NCBI RefSeq assembly: GCF_001182745.1
Contig: NZ_LN868938.1
Coordinates: 3,286,001 to 3,350,000 of the forward strand
Direction: 5' to 3'
Length of the DNA stretch: 64,000 nucleotides
DNA from: Nocardia farcinica
Lineage (GTDB): Bacteria > Actinomycetota > Actinomycetes > Mycobacteriales > Mycobacteriaceae
In this document: positions 1 through 8,229 of the stretch, piece by piece
Layout of the letters: every line of letters begins with the position of its first letter
Position numbering within the stretch: position 1 is the first letter of the stretch
The notes under the pieces: generated by a model
The model's database searches: none
What the model was told of the DNA's origin: nothing
What the model saw: only the letters and a program-made list of their open reading frames with translations
Translations under genes and position numbers: made by a program

Positions 1-71
1 AGGACGGAGATCAGCACCACCACCGCCAGGGCACCCAAGGCCCCCACCAGTCGAAGCATCTTCGGAGACAT
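1..71 (-). CDS. N-terminus of an unidentified membrane or secreted protein (partial)
   Basis: Only the first 23 codons lie in the window. The translation opens with a short basic stretch (MSPKMLR) followed by a continuous hydrophobic run rich in Ala, Leu and Val. That is what a signal peptide or N-terminal membrane anchor looks like. The ATG is 16 bases past the stop of the exonuclease III gene on the same strand, so the two are probably co-transcribed. Nothing enzymatic can be said because the mature part lies outside the window. Confidence 0.55.
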   Translation of the reverse strand, partial: MSPKMLRLVGALGALAVVVLISV

Positions 72-87
72 CGTGGACGGCCCTCCC

Positions 88-867
88 TCAGCGATACTGG
101 ACGGTGACGGGTGCGTGGTCGGACCAGCGCTGGTCGTAGGACGGGGCGCGCTCGACCACGGCCTGTTTGGCGCGGCCGGCCAGTTCGCCGCGGGCGAGGT
201 GGTAGTCGATGCGCCAGCCGGAGTCGTTGTCGAAGGCACGGCCGCGGTAGGACCACCAGCTGTAGGGGCCGTCGACGTCGGGGTGCAGGGCGCGGACGAC
301 GTCGACATAGCCCGCGGCGAGCAGTTCGTCGATCCAGGCGCGTTCCTCGGGGAGGAATCCGGCGGACTTGCGATTGCCCTTCCAGTTCTTGAGGTCCCGT
401 TCGGTGTGGGCGATGTTCCAGTCGCCGCACACCACGAAATCGCCGGTGCGGGCCTTCAGGTACGCGCCGAATTCCGTCATGAAGCGGTACTTCTCGTCCT
501 GCCGTGGCGTACCCGCATCACCGGAGTGCACGTAGACGCTGGCCACGGTCACATCCCCGAAATCGGCTTCGAGATAGCGGCCCGAGCCGTCGAACTCGCT
601 GCTGCCGAACCCGATTCGCACCGCGTCCGGTGCCCGCCGCGACAGGATCCCGACCCCGGCGCGCCCCTTCGCGCCGGGCTCGGCGTGGGCCAGCTGCCAT
701 CCGTCCGCGAGCGCGGGCGCCAGCGCGGCCGCGGTCTGCTCGTCGGTGGCGCGGGTCTCCTGCAGGCAGACGATGTCGGCCTCGGTGGCGGCCAGCCACG
801 CGAGCATCCCCTTGCCCGCGGCGGCCCTGACCCCGTTGACGTTGATCGTTGCGACGATGTTCGGCAC
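88..867 (-). CDS. xth: Exodeoxyribonuclease III / AP endonuclease
   Basis: A 259-residue protein of the exonuclease III (EEP) superfamily, which cuts DNA 5' of abasic sites and removes 3' blocking groups in base-excision repair. The start of the fold (IATINVNG) follows the GTG directly. The metal ligand Glu37 lies in LQET, the Asp/Asn pair in GDWN near residue 149, and the catalytic Asp-His in SDH near residue 248. Length is normal for the family. I chose the GTG because it puts the start where homologues begin; a TTG five codons upstream is possible. The gene diverges from the alpha/beta hydrolase at 937 across about 70 bases. Confidence 0.93.
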   Translation of the reverse strand: MPNIVATINVNGVRAAAGKGMLAWLAATEADIVCLQETRATDEQTAAALAPALADGWQLAHAEPGAKGRAGVGILSRRAPDAVRIGFGSSEFDGSGRYLEADFGDVTVASVYVHSGDAGTPRQDEKYRFMTEFGAYLKARTGDFVVCGDWNIAHTERDLKNWKGNRKSAGFLPEERAWIDELLAAGYVDVVRALHPDVDGPYSWWSYRGRAFDNDSGWRIDYHLARGELAGRAKQAVVERAPSYDQRWSDHAPVTVQYR

Positions 868-936
868 CGTCCGACCGTACAATGCTGGTCAGATGTACCT
901 GCCCCGGACTCCGCCGTCCAGGAAGGGGTGCTGACG

Positions 937-1854
937 ATGACGTCCGACACCTCCCCGTCCCCCGCCTCCCCCGCCGCGCGTGCGAGCGCCGCCACGGGCG
1001 CGAAGCCGGCCCGCAAGAAGCCCGTGGAGCGGCCCGCCGCGATGGCGGCGCTGCACATCGGTTCGGGTGATCCGCTGCTGTTGCTGCACGGCTTCCTGCT
1101 CTCGCCGCACTGCTGGGAGCAGACCGCGACGCTGATGGCCGCGCACTGCGAGGTGTTCGCCCCCGCCCTGGCCGGGCACTGGGGTGGGCCGGACGCGCCG
1201 GGGCGCACCATCGACATCGCCACGCTGGCCGACGCGGTGGAGCGGCAACTCGACGAGATGGGTTGGCGCACCTGCCATATCGCGGGCAATTCACTCGGCG
1301 CGTGGGTCGGGGTGGAGCTGGCCCGGCGCGGGCGGGCCCGCACCCTGACGCTCATCGCACCGGCCGGCGGCTGGAATGTGCCCTCGCTCACCCAGTTCCG
1401 GGTCGCGCTGAAATTCCTGTCGCTGGTGCCGGTGACTCGGCTGGGTGCGCGGATGGCCGATTTCGCCGCGCGCAACCCGGTGGTGCGGCGGCTGGCGTTG
1501 TTCCCGGTGGTCAAGAATCCCACCGCGGTGGCGCGCCGCGACGCCGTCGCCACCGTCACCGCGGCGGTGAACTGCCGGGCGATGGTGCCGCTGATCCTGG
1601 GCAGCCTGCGCGCGCCCGCGCTGGCCGACCTGTCGGATCTGGCCACGCCGGTGCGGCTGCTGCTGTCGGAGTACGACCGGGTGATCCCCAACCGCGTCTA
1701 CGCGCGACGGTTCCTGAAGGAGCTGCCCGACTCGGCCGACCGCATCCTGGTCAACCGGGTCGGCCACGTGCCGATGCTGGAAGCACCCGACCGGATCGCC
1801 ACCCTCATCGCCGAACACGTCTACGCCAGCCGCACCCGCTTGCGCGCCGTCTGA
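937..1854 (+). CDS. Alpha/beta-hydrolase fold protein
   Basis: A 305-residue hydrolase. After a low-complexity Ser/Pro/Ala/Lys N-terminus of about 35 residues it shows the oxyanion strand LLLLHGF (about residue 46), nucleophile Ser119 in GNSLG, acid Asp247 in EYDRVIP and His277 in GHVPM, a complete catalytic triad. Substrate cannot be predicted; the fold covers esterases, epoxide hydrolases and C-C hydrolases. A purine-rich ribosome site (GGAAGGGG, 921-928) sits eight bases before the ATG, which supports this start. The gene faces the SDR at 1994 and ends directly at a repeat and hairpin. Confidence 0.85.
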   Translation: MTSDTSPSPASPAARASAATGAKPARKKPVERPAAMAALHIGSGDPLLLLHGFLLSPHCWEQTATLMAAHCEVFAPALAGHWGGPDAPGRTIDIATLADAVERQLDEMGWRTCHIAGNSLGAWVGVELARRGRARTLTLIAPAGGWNVPSLTQFRVALKFLSLVPVTRLGARMADFAARNPVVRRLALFPVVKNPTAVARRDAVATVTAAVNCRAMVPLILGSLRAPALADLSDLATPVRLLLSEYDRVIPNRVYARRFLKELPDSADRILVNRVGHVPMLEAPDRIATLIAEHVYASRTRLRAV

Positions 1855-1980
1855 GCGGGTCAGCGGCCGGAGGCGGCAGCGCAGCATCACCACGCAGGCC
1901 GCCCCGCTCAGGCACATCCAACACAGCCTGAGCGGGTCAGCGGCCGGAGGCGGCAGCGCAGCGTCACCACGCAGGCCGCC
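1851..1980. repeat. Pair of 53-bp direct repeats, 77-bp period
   Basis: Bases 1851-1903 and 1928-1980 are the same 53-bp sequence with one A/G difference, separated by 24 bases. The first copy begins inside the last codons of the hydrolase gene, so its stop codon is part of the repeat. The spacing and near-identity suggest either a recent tandem duplication or a REP-like intergenic element present elsewhere in the genome. No coding potential was recognised. Confidence 0.85.
1903..1936. terminator. Bidirectional terminator hairpin between convergent genes
   Basis: CCCGCTCAGGC (1903-1913) pairs perfectly with GCCTGAGCGGG (1926-1936) around a 12-base loop. It sits between the convergent hydrolase (ending 1854) and SDR (ending 1994) genes. 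There is no U-run, which is usual in high-GC actinobacteria. Confidence 0.7.
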
Positions 1981-1993
1981 GCATTGCCGGACT

Positions 1994-2839
1994 TCAGGAT
2001 TCGTCGTCCTCGCCCCGGGCGCGGCGTTCGTAGGCGGCGCGGGCCTGCTGGTCCACCTCGCTGAGGAAGACCTCCTTCATGCCGAGCTTGTCGCCGAGGA
2101 AGTCGAGCACCTTTTCCGGCACGTAGTACTGGAGGTTGGCCAGCCTGCCGGCGAGCTTGGTCACCGCGACGCGACGGCGCGGGGTGGTGATCAGGGCCGC
2201 GACGGCCGCGGCGATCTCCTCCGGCTCGGCGTTGCGCATGCCCTTCGCGCCGGCCGTGCCCGCGACCAGTTCGGTGTTGGTGAAGGTCGGTGTCACGGCG
2301 GAGAATTCGATGCCGCGGTCGCGGTACTCCAGGCGCAGGGTGTCGGTGAGGGCGAGCACGGCGGCCTTGCTGGCGCAGTAGGTGGCCAGGCCGGGGGTGG
2401 CGACGACACCGGCGAGGGAGGCGATGTTGATGACGTGCCCGCGGCCGCGTTCGAGCATCCGCCGGGTGGCCAGCTTGCTGCCCAGGACGACACCGTAGAC
2501 GTTGATGTCGAGGATGCGGCGGCTGACGCGGTCGGGCTCGTCGGCGAAGTGGCCGGTCGGCATGATGCCCGCGTTGTTGACCAGCACGTCGATCGGGCCG
2601 AGGGTGCGCTCGACCTGGTCGAGGAAGGCCTCGAAGCTGTCCGGATCGGTGACGTCGAGCGCGCCGTAGACGTCCAGGCCCAGTTCGGCGCCGGATTCCT
2701 TCACCTTGGCCTCGTCGACGTCGCCGATGGCGACCTGCGCGCCCAGATCGCGCAGCGTGCGCGCGGTGGCGTACCCGATACCCCGCGCGCCGCCGGTGAT
2801 GACGACGACCTTGCCCGCAATCCGTGCGGCTGAACTCAT
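1994..2839 (-). CDS. Short-chain dehydrogenase/reductase (SDR)
   Basis: A 281-residue classical SDR. The cofactor loop GGARGIG is at residues 16-22, NNAG follows the fourth strand, and Ser141, Tyr154 and Lys158 (YCASK) form the catalytic triad. The Asp after the second strand (IGDVD) favours NAD(H). The C-terminal extension ends in a charged tail (RRARGEDDES). The start lies 42 bases after the acyl-CoA dehydrogenase stop, so the pair forms an operon, probably for oxidation of a fatty or branched acyl substrate. The TetR-type palindrome upstream of the dehydrogenase probably controls both. Exact substrate unknown. Confidence 0.88.
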   Translation of the reverse strand: MSSAARIAGKVVVITGGARGIGYATARTLRDLGAQVAIGDVDEAKVKESGAELGLDVYGALDVTDPDSFEAFLDQVERTLGPIDVLVNNAGIMPTGHFADEPDRVSRRILDINVYGVVLGSKLATRRMLERGRGHVINIASLAGVVATPGLATYCASKAAVLALTDTLRLEYRDRGIEFSAVTPTFTNTELVAGTAGAKGMRNAEPEEIAAAVAALITTPRRRVAVTKLAGRLANLQYYVPEKVLDFLGDKLGMKEVFLSEVDQQARAAYERRARGEDDES

Positions 2840-2881
2840 CTGTGTGCCTTTCTCGACGGATCGCCGCGAACCGACGGGGCC

Positions 2882-4120
2882 TCAGCGGCCGAGCAGCCCC
2901 TTGGCGATGTGGGTCACCTGGATCTCGTTGCTGCCCGCGTAGATCATCAGCGATTTCGCGTCGCGGGCGAGCTGCTCGACGCGGTATTCGCTCATGTAGC
3001 CGTTGCCGCCGAACAGCTGCACCGCCTCCATCGCCACCTCGGTGGCGGTCTCCGAGCAGTACAGCTTCATGGCCGAGGCCTCGGCCAGCGACAGCGGCTT
3101 GCCCGCCCGGCCGCGCTCCAGCGTGCTGAACACCATGTTGCGCACGTTGATCCGCGCGATCTCCATCTTGGCCAGCTTGAGCTGCACCAGCTGGAACCGC
3201 CCGATCTCCTGACCCCACAGCCTGCGGTTCTTCGCGTATTCGACGCAGAGCCGGTGGCATTCCTCGATGATGCCCAGCGCCTGGAACGCCACCCCGACCC
3301 GCTCGGCGACGAAGTTGGTGCGCGCGGATTCGCGGCCGTCGCCGCCGCGGTGCTCCTCGGTCTCCCCGAGCAGGCGGTCGCGCCCGAGCCGCACGTTGTC
3401 GAAGAACAGTTCGCCGGTGGGAGACGCGTGCAGACCCATCTTCTTGAACGGTTTGCCCTGGGTGAGACCTTCCATGCCCTTGTCGAGGACGAAGGTCAGC
3501 ACCTTGCGGTCGCGCTTGTCCACACCGGCGTCGCCCTCGTCGAGCTTGGCGTAGACGACGATGACGTCGGCGTAGGGACCGTTGGTGATGAAGGTTTTCT
3601 GGCCGTTGAGGAGGTAGTCCTCGCCGTCGCGGCGCACGTAGGTCTTCATGCCGCCGAAGGCGTCCGAGCCGGAGTCGGGTTCGGTGATCGCCCAGGCGGC
3701 GACCTTCTCCATCGTCACCAGTTCCGGCAGCCAGCGCTTCTTCTGCGCGAGGGTGCCGCGCGCCATGATGGTGGCCGCGCCGAGCCCGGTGCTCACGCCC
3801 ATCGCGCTGACCAGGCCGAGACAGACACCGGACAGTTCGCTGACCACCACGGCCATCATGGATTGCTGACCGAACGCACCGGACCCACCGCGCTCGGGCG
3901 CGTCACCGCCCTCGGTGCGGGCTTCCTCGGCGGCCAGCGACTTCTCCAGCGACTCGGTCGCCATGGCGGCGATGCCGAACTCCGCGAACATCTTTCGCAG
4001 GATCGGGTACGGCAGCATCTCGCCGCTGTCGAGGGCGTCGAGGTTGGGCCGGATCTCGCGGTCGATGAAACCGCGCACGGCGTCGCGCACCATCAGATCG
4101 GTCTCGGACCATTCGAACAT
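2882..4120 (-). CDS. Acyl-CoA dehydrogenase (FadE family)
   Basis: A 412-residue FAD-dependent acyl-CoA dehydrogenase with an N-terminal helical domain, a middle beta domain (WAITEPDSGSDAFG, FITNGPYAD) and a C-terminal helical domain (RRLWGQEIGRFQLVQ, FGGNGYMSEY). It catalyses alpha,beta-desaturation of acyl-CoA with electron transfer flavoprotein as acceptor. The usual C-terminal catalytic Glu position reads IYAGSNE, with Ala395. Glu273 in AERV lies where isovaleryl-CoA dehydrogenase and long-chain members carry their base, so the enzyme is probably still active. It is the first gene of an operon with the SDR, and a palindromic operator lies about 60 bases upstream of its ATG. Confidence 0.9.
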   Translation of the reverse strand: MFEWSETDLMVRDAVRGFIDREIRPNLDALDSGEMLPYPILRKMFAEFGIAAMATESLEKSLAAEEARTEGGDAPERGGSGAFGQQSMMAVVVSELSGVCLGLVSAMGVSTGLGAATIMARGTLAQKKRWLPELVTMEKVAAWAITEPDSGSDAFGGMKTYVRRDGEDYLLNGQKTFITNGPYADVIVVYAKLDEGDAGVDKRDRKVLTFVLDKGMEGLTQGKPFKKMGLHASPTGELFFDNVRLGRDRLLGETEEHRGGDGRESARTNFVAERVGVAFQALGIIEECHRLCVEYAKNRRLWGQEIGRFQLVQLKLAKMEIARINVRNMVFSTLERGRAGKPLSLAEASAMKLYCSETATEVAMEAVQLFGGNGYMSEYRVEQLARDAKSLMIYAGSNEIQVTHIAKGLLGR

Positions 4121-4178
4121 CGTCGTTCACTCCCGTCGCTGCGCCGCTCGCCGAGTCCGGCGGATCGAGCTGCCACAA

Positions 4179-4196
4179 ACGTACAGAGCTGTATGT
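4179..4196. promoter_or_regulatory. Palindromic operator upstream of the acyl-CoA dehydrogenase operon
   Basis: The 18-mer ACGTACAGAGCTGTATGT is an inverted repeat with one mismatch between its halves. It differs at a single base from the perfect palindrome upstream of the adjacent TetR gene (4867-4884). It lies 59 bases before the dehydrogenase ATG, a normal promoter position. I infer that both are binding sites of the TetR protein encoded between them. Confidence 0.7.
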
Positions 4197-4228
4197 AACG
4201 GCGCAACGGGTGGCGCGCGGCTCGCCGG

Positions 4229-4849
4229 TCAGGTGTCCGAGGTGCGCGCGGCGGCACGCAGCAGGGCGCAGGCGCGCCGCCAGCGCCGGTGCGCACGCTC
4301 GGTGTCGGTGTCACCGGAGCCGGCCAGCAGGATGCCGCGCAGGGTGTCCATCGCGGTGTAGACGAAGTCGCGCGCGCCCTTGCGGCGCATCTCGTCGGGC
4401 ACGAATCGCTCCACGGCGGTGAGCACGGCGCCGTTGACGAAGGGCTCCACCTCCGCCATCGCGGCGGCGAGGACGGGTTCGGTGCGACCGGCCACCCACA
4501 GCTCCACGGTGGCCGTGAACAGCGGATCCTGGTGCAGCTCCCACAGGAAATCGAGGGCGGACGCGACCGGATCGGCACCTGGCGCCAGGTCGGCCATCTC
4601 GCGCAGCACCGCCTGCACCCGGCGCTGGGCCAGGTGGTTGATCGCGGCGATCACCAGATCGTTCTTCGAGCCGAAGTGGTGCACCTGCGCGCCACGGGTG
4701 ACCCCGGCGCGTTCGGCGATGCGCGGCGTCGTGGTGCCCGCATAGCCGTACTCGACGAGGCATTCGATGGTGGCGTCGAGCAGCCGCGTGCGCATCTCGG
4801 TGCTGCGCTGCTCCTGGGTGCGCCGCGGCCGCCTGCCGGTCGTGGTCAT
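4229..4849 (-). CDS. TetR-family transcriptional repressor
   Basis: A 206-residue regulator. The N-terminal helix-turn-helix domain (about residues 18-65) contains the family signature: LLDATIECLVEYGYAGTTT, IAERAGVTRGAQVHHFGSK, DLVIAAI. The C-terminal two-thirds is a helical ligand-binding and dimer domain. It probably represses itself and the acyl-CoA dehydrogenase/SDR operon, because near-identical palindromes lie upstream of both. The likely inducer is an acyl-CoA or related lipid (inference from context). The MFS transporter stop lies 80 bases upstream on the same strand, so read-through from it is possible. Confidence 0.92.
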   Translation of the reverse strand: MTTTGRRPRRTQEQRSTEMRTRLLDATIECLVEYGYAGTTTPRIAERAGVTRGAQVHHFGSKNDLVIAAINHLAQRRVQAVLREMADLAPGADPVASALDFLWELHQDPLFTATVELWVAGRTEPVLAAAMAEVEPFVNGAVLTAVERFVPDEMRRKGARDFVYTAMDTLRGILLAGSGDTDTERAHRRWRRACALLRAAARTSDT

Positions 4850-4866
4850 CCGGCGATTCTACGGTT

Positions 4867-4884
4867 ACATACAGAGCTGTATGT
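4867..4884. promoter_or_regulatory. Perfect palindromic operator upstream of tetR
   Basis: ACATACAGAGCTGTATGT is its own reverse complement over all 18 bases and lies 17 bases before the TetR ATG. The second copy, with one change, is at 4179-4196. Size and symmetry fit binding of a TetR dimer and autorepression. Confidence 0.75.
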
Positions 4885-4928
4885 CAGTGCGTCCGATGTC
4901 GATGCGTCTGTGTCGATGCGCCTGTCGG

Positions 4929-6176
4929 TCACTGCGCCGCCGGCGCGCCGCGGCGGGCGGCCCACACCGTCACGGTGAACAGCAGCACGCCCGTCACCGC
5001 CAGGCCCGCGCCGACCAACGCGGGCGCGGTGTAGCCGAAGCCCGCGGCGATCACCAGACCGCCCAGCCAGGCACCCGCCGCGTTGGCGATGTTGAGCGCG
5101 GCGTGGTTGAGGGCGGCGGCGAGGGTCTGCGCGTCGGCGGCCACGTCCATCAGGCGGGTCTGCAGGCCCGGCGCCAGCGCGGCGCCCGAGGCACCGACGA
5201 GGAACGCGCCGATCGCGGCCGTCACCGGGTGGTGCGCGGCGGCGGCGAAGGCCGCGAGCACGACCGCCATCGTCACCATCGCCGCGAAGATCGAACGGTC
5301 CACGCCGCGATCGGCCAGCACGCCGCCGGCGACGTTGCCCGCCACCATGCCGAGGCCGAACAGCGCCAGCACCAACGGCACCGCGCCCGCGGCCATGCCC
5401 GCCACGTCGGTCAAGGTGGTCGCGATGTAGGTGTAGACAGCGAACATGCCGCCGAAGCCGATCGCGCCGACGGCGAGAGTGGCCAGCACCTGCGTCCTGC
5501 GCAGCGCGCCGAGTTCGGTGAGCGGGTTGGTGATCACCAACCCGGTGAGTTCGGGCACGAAGCGCAGCAGCGCCGCCACCGTCGCCGCGCCGATCAGCGC
5601 CACCACCACGAAGGCGTCGCGCCAACCGAAGTGCTGGCCGAGCCAGGTGGCCGCGGGCACGCCGACGACGTTCGCGGCACTGAGGCCGAGCATCACCGCG
5701 GCGACCGCCTTCGCCCGCCGGCCGACCGGCGCGAGCGAGGCCGCGGCCAGCGAGGCGACGCCGAAGTACGCGCCGTGCGGCAGGCCGGCGACGAAGCGCG
5801 CCGCGACCAGGGTGTGGAAGGTCGGCGCGAGCACGGTGGCGAGATTGCCGAGGGTGAAGGCCACCATCAGGGCCACCAGCAGACGTTTGCGCGGCACCCG
5901 CGCGCACAGCGCGGCCAGCAGCGGCGCACCGACCACGACGCCGAGCGCGTAGGCCGACACCGCGTGCCCGGCGGTCGGCTCGGAGACGTGCATGGCCACG
6001 GCGATGTCGGGCAACAGGCCCATCGTGACGAATTCGGTGGTGCCGATGCCGAAACCACCGAGCGCCAGTGCCAGCATGGCGGGCACGTGCCACTCGGTGC
6101 GCGGGGAGTCGGAACGGACGGGGGCGATGGTCGCGGGACTCGTCACGTGTCCATGTAACCGACCGGCAACCGGCAT
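4929..6176 (-). CDS. MFS drug/sugar efflux transporter (DHA1, AraJ-like)
   Basis: A 415-residue major facilitator with about twelve hydrophobic segments. The motif-A loop appears as ARVPRKRLL after the second helix, and LPHGAYFGVA is typical of the AraJ/Cmx branch. The opening GGFGIGTTEFVTMGLLPDIA is characteristic of this group of proton-driven exporters. A role in drug, sugar or lipid-precursor export is plausible, but the substrate is unknown. The ATG has a GGGAAG close by; a GTG at 6146 would trim ten residues ahead of the first helix and may be the true start. The gene reads toward tetR, with only 79 bases between them. Confidence 0.88.
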   Translation of the reverse strand: MPVAGRLHGHVTSPATIAPVRSDSPRTEWHVPAMLALALGGFGIGTTEFVTMGLLPDIAVAMHVSEPTAGHAVSAYALGVVVGAPLLAALCARVPRKRLLVALMVAFTLGNLATVLAPTFHTLVAARFVAGLPHGAYFGVASLAAASLAPVGRRAKAVAAVMLGLSAANVVGVPAATWLGQHFGWRDAFVVVALIGAATVAALLRFVPELTGLVITNPLTELGALRRTQVLATLAVGAIGFGGMFAVYTYIATTLTDVAGMAAGAVPLVLALFGLGMVAGNVAGGVLADRGVDRSIFAAMVTMAVVLAAFAAAAHHPVTAAIGAFLVGASGAALAPGLQTRLMDVAADAQTLAAALNHAALNIANAAGAWLGGLVIAAGFGYTAPALVGAGLAVTGVLLFTVTVWAARRGAPAAQ

Positions 6177-6197
6177 CGCTTCCCGAGATCGCGTGAG

Positions 6198-7217
6198 TTA
6201 CGCCACCGCGCCGTCCCGCGGCGGGGTCCCGGGCTCGCGGCGGGCGAAGGTGCGGCGGTAGTCCGCGGGCGTCACCCCGAGTGCCGTGGTGAAGTGCCTG
6301 CGCAGGTTGGTGGCGGTGCCGAGCCCGGCCATCCGGGCGACGGCCTCGACGGTCAGGTCGGTCGACTCGAGCAAGCTTCTGGCATAGGCCAGGCGCTGGT
6401 TCAGCAGCCACTGCTTGGGTGTGACCCCGCCGGCCCGTTGCAGGCGCCGGTGGAAGGTGCGGGTGCTCATGTTCGCGCGGGCGGCGAGCAGGTCGACGGT
6501 GAGCGGCTGGTCCAGGTGCGCGGCCGCCCATTGCAGTACCGGACCGAGGTCGTCACGCGGATCGGCGGGCACCGCGCGGTCGACGTACTGCGCCTGGCCG
6601 CCGGAGCGGTGCGGGGGAATCACCATGCGCCGGGCCAGCCGGTTCGCGACGGTCGCGCCGAGGTCGCGGCGCACCAGGTGCAGGCACAGGTCGAGGGCCG
6701 CGGTCATGCCCGCGCTGGTGAGCACGTCGCCGTCGTCGAGGTAGAGCACCGAGTCGTCGACCACGAGATCGGGGTGGCGGCGGGCCAGCAGGCCGGCGTG
6801 TTCCCAGTGCACCGTCACCCGCCGCCCGGTCAGGATGCCCGCCGCCGCCAACGCGAACACCCCGTCGCACAGCGCGACCAGCCGGGCGCCCCGGCGGTGC
6901 GCGGCCACCAGCGCGTCGAGCAGTTCCGCGGGTAGCGCGCGCTCGCCCGTGCGGCAGTGCGCGGCCACCGAGGGCACGATCACGGTATCGGCGGCCAGCA
7001 ACTCGGCCAGACCGTGTTCGGGACGCAGGAAGGCGCCGAAGCCGATCGACTGTTCGCCCTGGTCCGGTGCGACCGCGCACACCCGCAGCGTGTACCAGGG
7101 GTCGGCCAGGTCCGGCTGGGGCGTCCCGAAGATCGCGGCCACCACGCCCAGCTCGTAGAGATCCCAGGGGTGCAGCGCACCCGGCGCGATCGCCATCGCG
7201 ACGGTCCGTCCGGTCAT
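6198..7217 (-). CDS. GlxA-type AraC regulator with DJ-1/PfpI domain
   Basis: A 339-residue regulator. Residues 1 to about 180 form a class I glutamine-amidotransferase-like (DJ-1/PfpI) sensor domain. The last hundred residues carry two AraC-type helix-turn-helices (LTVDLLAARANMSTRTFHRRLQ and the following segment ending LGVTPADYRRTF). Such proteins sense small nitrogenous or stress-related metabolites. It diverges from the imine-reductase-like gene across 122 bases, and an inverted repeat in that gap is a candidate binding site. I took the ATG at 7217 because the sensor domain begins immediately after it; the upstream reading is low-complexity. Confidence 0.9.
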   Translation of the reverse strand: MTGRTVAMAIAPGALHPWDLYELGVVAAIFGTPQPDLADPWYTLRVCAVAPDQGEQSIGFGAFLRPEHGLAELLAADTVIVPSVAAHCRTGERALPAELLDALVAAHRRGARLVALCDGVFALAAAGILTGRRVTVHWEHAGLLARRHPDLVVDDSVLYLDDGDVLTSAGMTAALDLCLHLVRRDLGATVANRLARRMVIPPHRSGGQAQYVDRAVPADPRDDLGPVLQWAAAHLDQPLTVDLLAARANMSTRTFHRRLQRAGGVTPKQWLLNQRLAYARSLLESTDLTVEAVARMAGLGTATNLRRHFTTALGVTPADYRRTFARREPGTPPRDGAVA

Positions 7218-7226
7218 GGCACCAGT

Positions 7227-7263
7227 GTGGCAGGAAACGTTCGGTTGTGGTCGGTTCTGCCAC
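7227..7263. promoter_or_regulatory. Inverted repeat in the divergent promoter region
   Basis: GTGGCAG (7227-7233) and CTGCCAC (7257-7263) are perfect inverted 7-mers separated by 23 bases, with partly matching GAAAC/GTT flanks inside. They begin 10 bases upstream of the regulator ATG and end 77 bases before the reductase ATG. This could be an operator for the GlxA-type regulator. Confidence 0.4.
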
Positions 7264-7339
7264 TCACCGCTGCGGTGCATCCGTCCGGAAACTGATTCCA
7301 GGGCGCCCACCCGACAACCCCGAAATCCACGGAGGAACC

Positions 7340-8215
7340 ATGAGCAAGACACCCGTGACCGTGCTCGGCCTCGGCCGGATGGGCGCCGCCGTCGCCGAGA
7401 TCCTGGTGCGCGCGGGCCACCCGACCACGGTGTGGAACCGCACCCCCGGCCGAGCCGCACATCTCGACGCCCTCGGCGCCCGGCGCGCACCGGACCCGCG
7501 GACGGCGGTCGCGGCGGGACGGTTGATCATCACCGTGCTCGCCGACACCCCGGCCGCGACCGAACTGCTCACCCCGCTCGCCGACGCGCTGGCCGGACGC
7601 ACGGTGCTCAACGTCGCCACCGGACGCCCCGACCAGGCCGCCGAACTCACCACGCGGCTGGGCGGCATCCCGGTGCTGGACGCCGGCGTCTTCGGTGTCC
7701 CGCAGACCCTCGGCACCCCCGACACCCTGCTCGTCTACAGCGGGTCGCCCGCGGCGAACACCGAGTTCGGCGCGGTCGTCGCGCTGCTCGGCGAGGCCCG
7801 CTACGTGGGATCCGACCCGGGCTCGGCGGCCAGGCACGACATGGCCGTGCTCGCCGGGATGTACGGGCTGTTCGGCGGGTTCTTCCAGGCCGTGGCGATG
7901 ACGCGCGGCGAGCGGGCCGGCGCGGTCGGCTTCACCGAGACCTACCTCGCGCCCTGGCTGCGCGCGCTGCTGGACATGCTGCCCACCCTCGCCGCGGAGA
8001 TCGACTCGGGCGAGTACCCGGTGAACTACTCCGACCTTGCGGTCAATCGCAGCGGCCTGGCCGACATCCGCGCGACCGCCCGGGCCGAGGGGGTGGCCAC
8101 CGACCTGCTCGATCCGCTGCAGCGGATCTTCGACGCCGAGGTCGCCGCGGGTCATGGCGCGGCCAGCTTCACCCGCGCGGTCGCGGCGCTGACCGCGGCG
8201 CCGGTGACCTCCTGA
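7340..8215 (+). CDS. NAD(P)-binding imine reductase-like / 6-phosphogluconate dehydrogenase-family protein
   Basis: A 291-residue protein with a Rossmann loop GLGRMG at residues 10-15, WNRTPGRA after the second strand (favouring NADPH), and a helical C-terminal half typical of beta-hydroxyacid dehydrogenases and imine reductases. The helical domain has HDMAVLAGMYGLFGG, where beta-hydroxyacid dehydrogenases carry their catalytic Lys. The imine-reductase branch is therefore more likely, but I cannot name the substrate. A strong ribosome site (GGAGGAA) precedes the ATG. It is divergent from a GlxA-type regulator, which probably controls it. Confidence 0.8.
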   Translation: MSKTPVTVLGLGRMGAAVAEILVRAGHPTTVWNRTPGRAAHLDALGARRAPDPRTAVAAGRLIITVLADTPAATELLTPLADALAGRTVLNVATGRPDQAAELTTRLGGIPVLDAGVFGVPQTLGTPDTLLVYSGSPAANTEFGAVVALLGEARYVGSDPGSAARHDMAVLAGMYGLFGGFFQAVAMTRGERAGAVGFTETYLAPWLRALLDMLPTLAAEIDSGEYPVNYSDLAVNRSGLADIRATARAEGVATDLLDPLQRIFDAEVAAGHGAASFTRAVAALTAAPVTS

Positions 8216-8229
8216 CCCCGCAGACGGCT

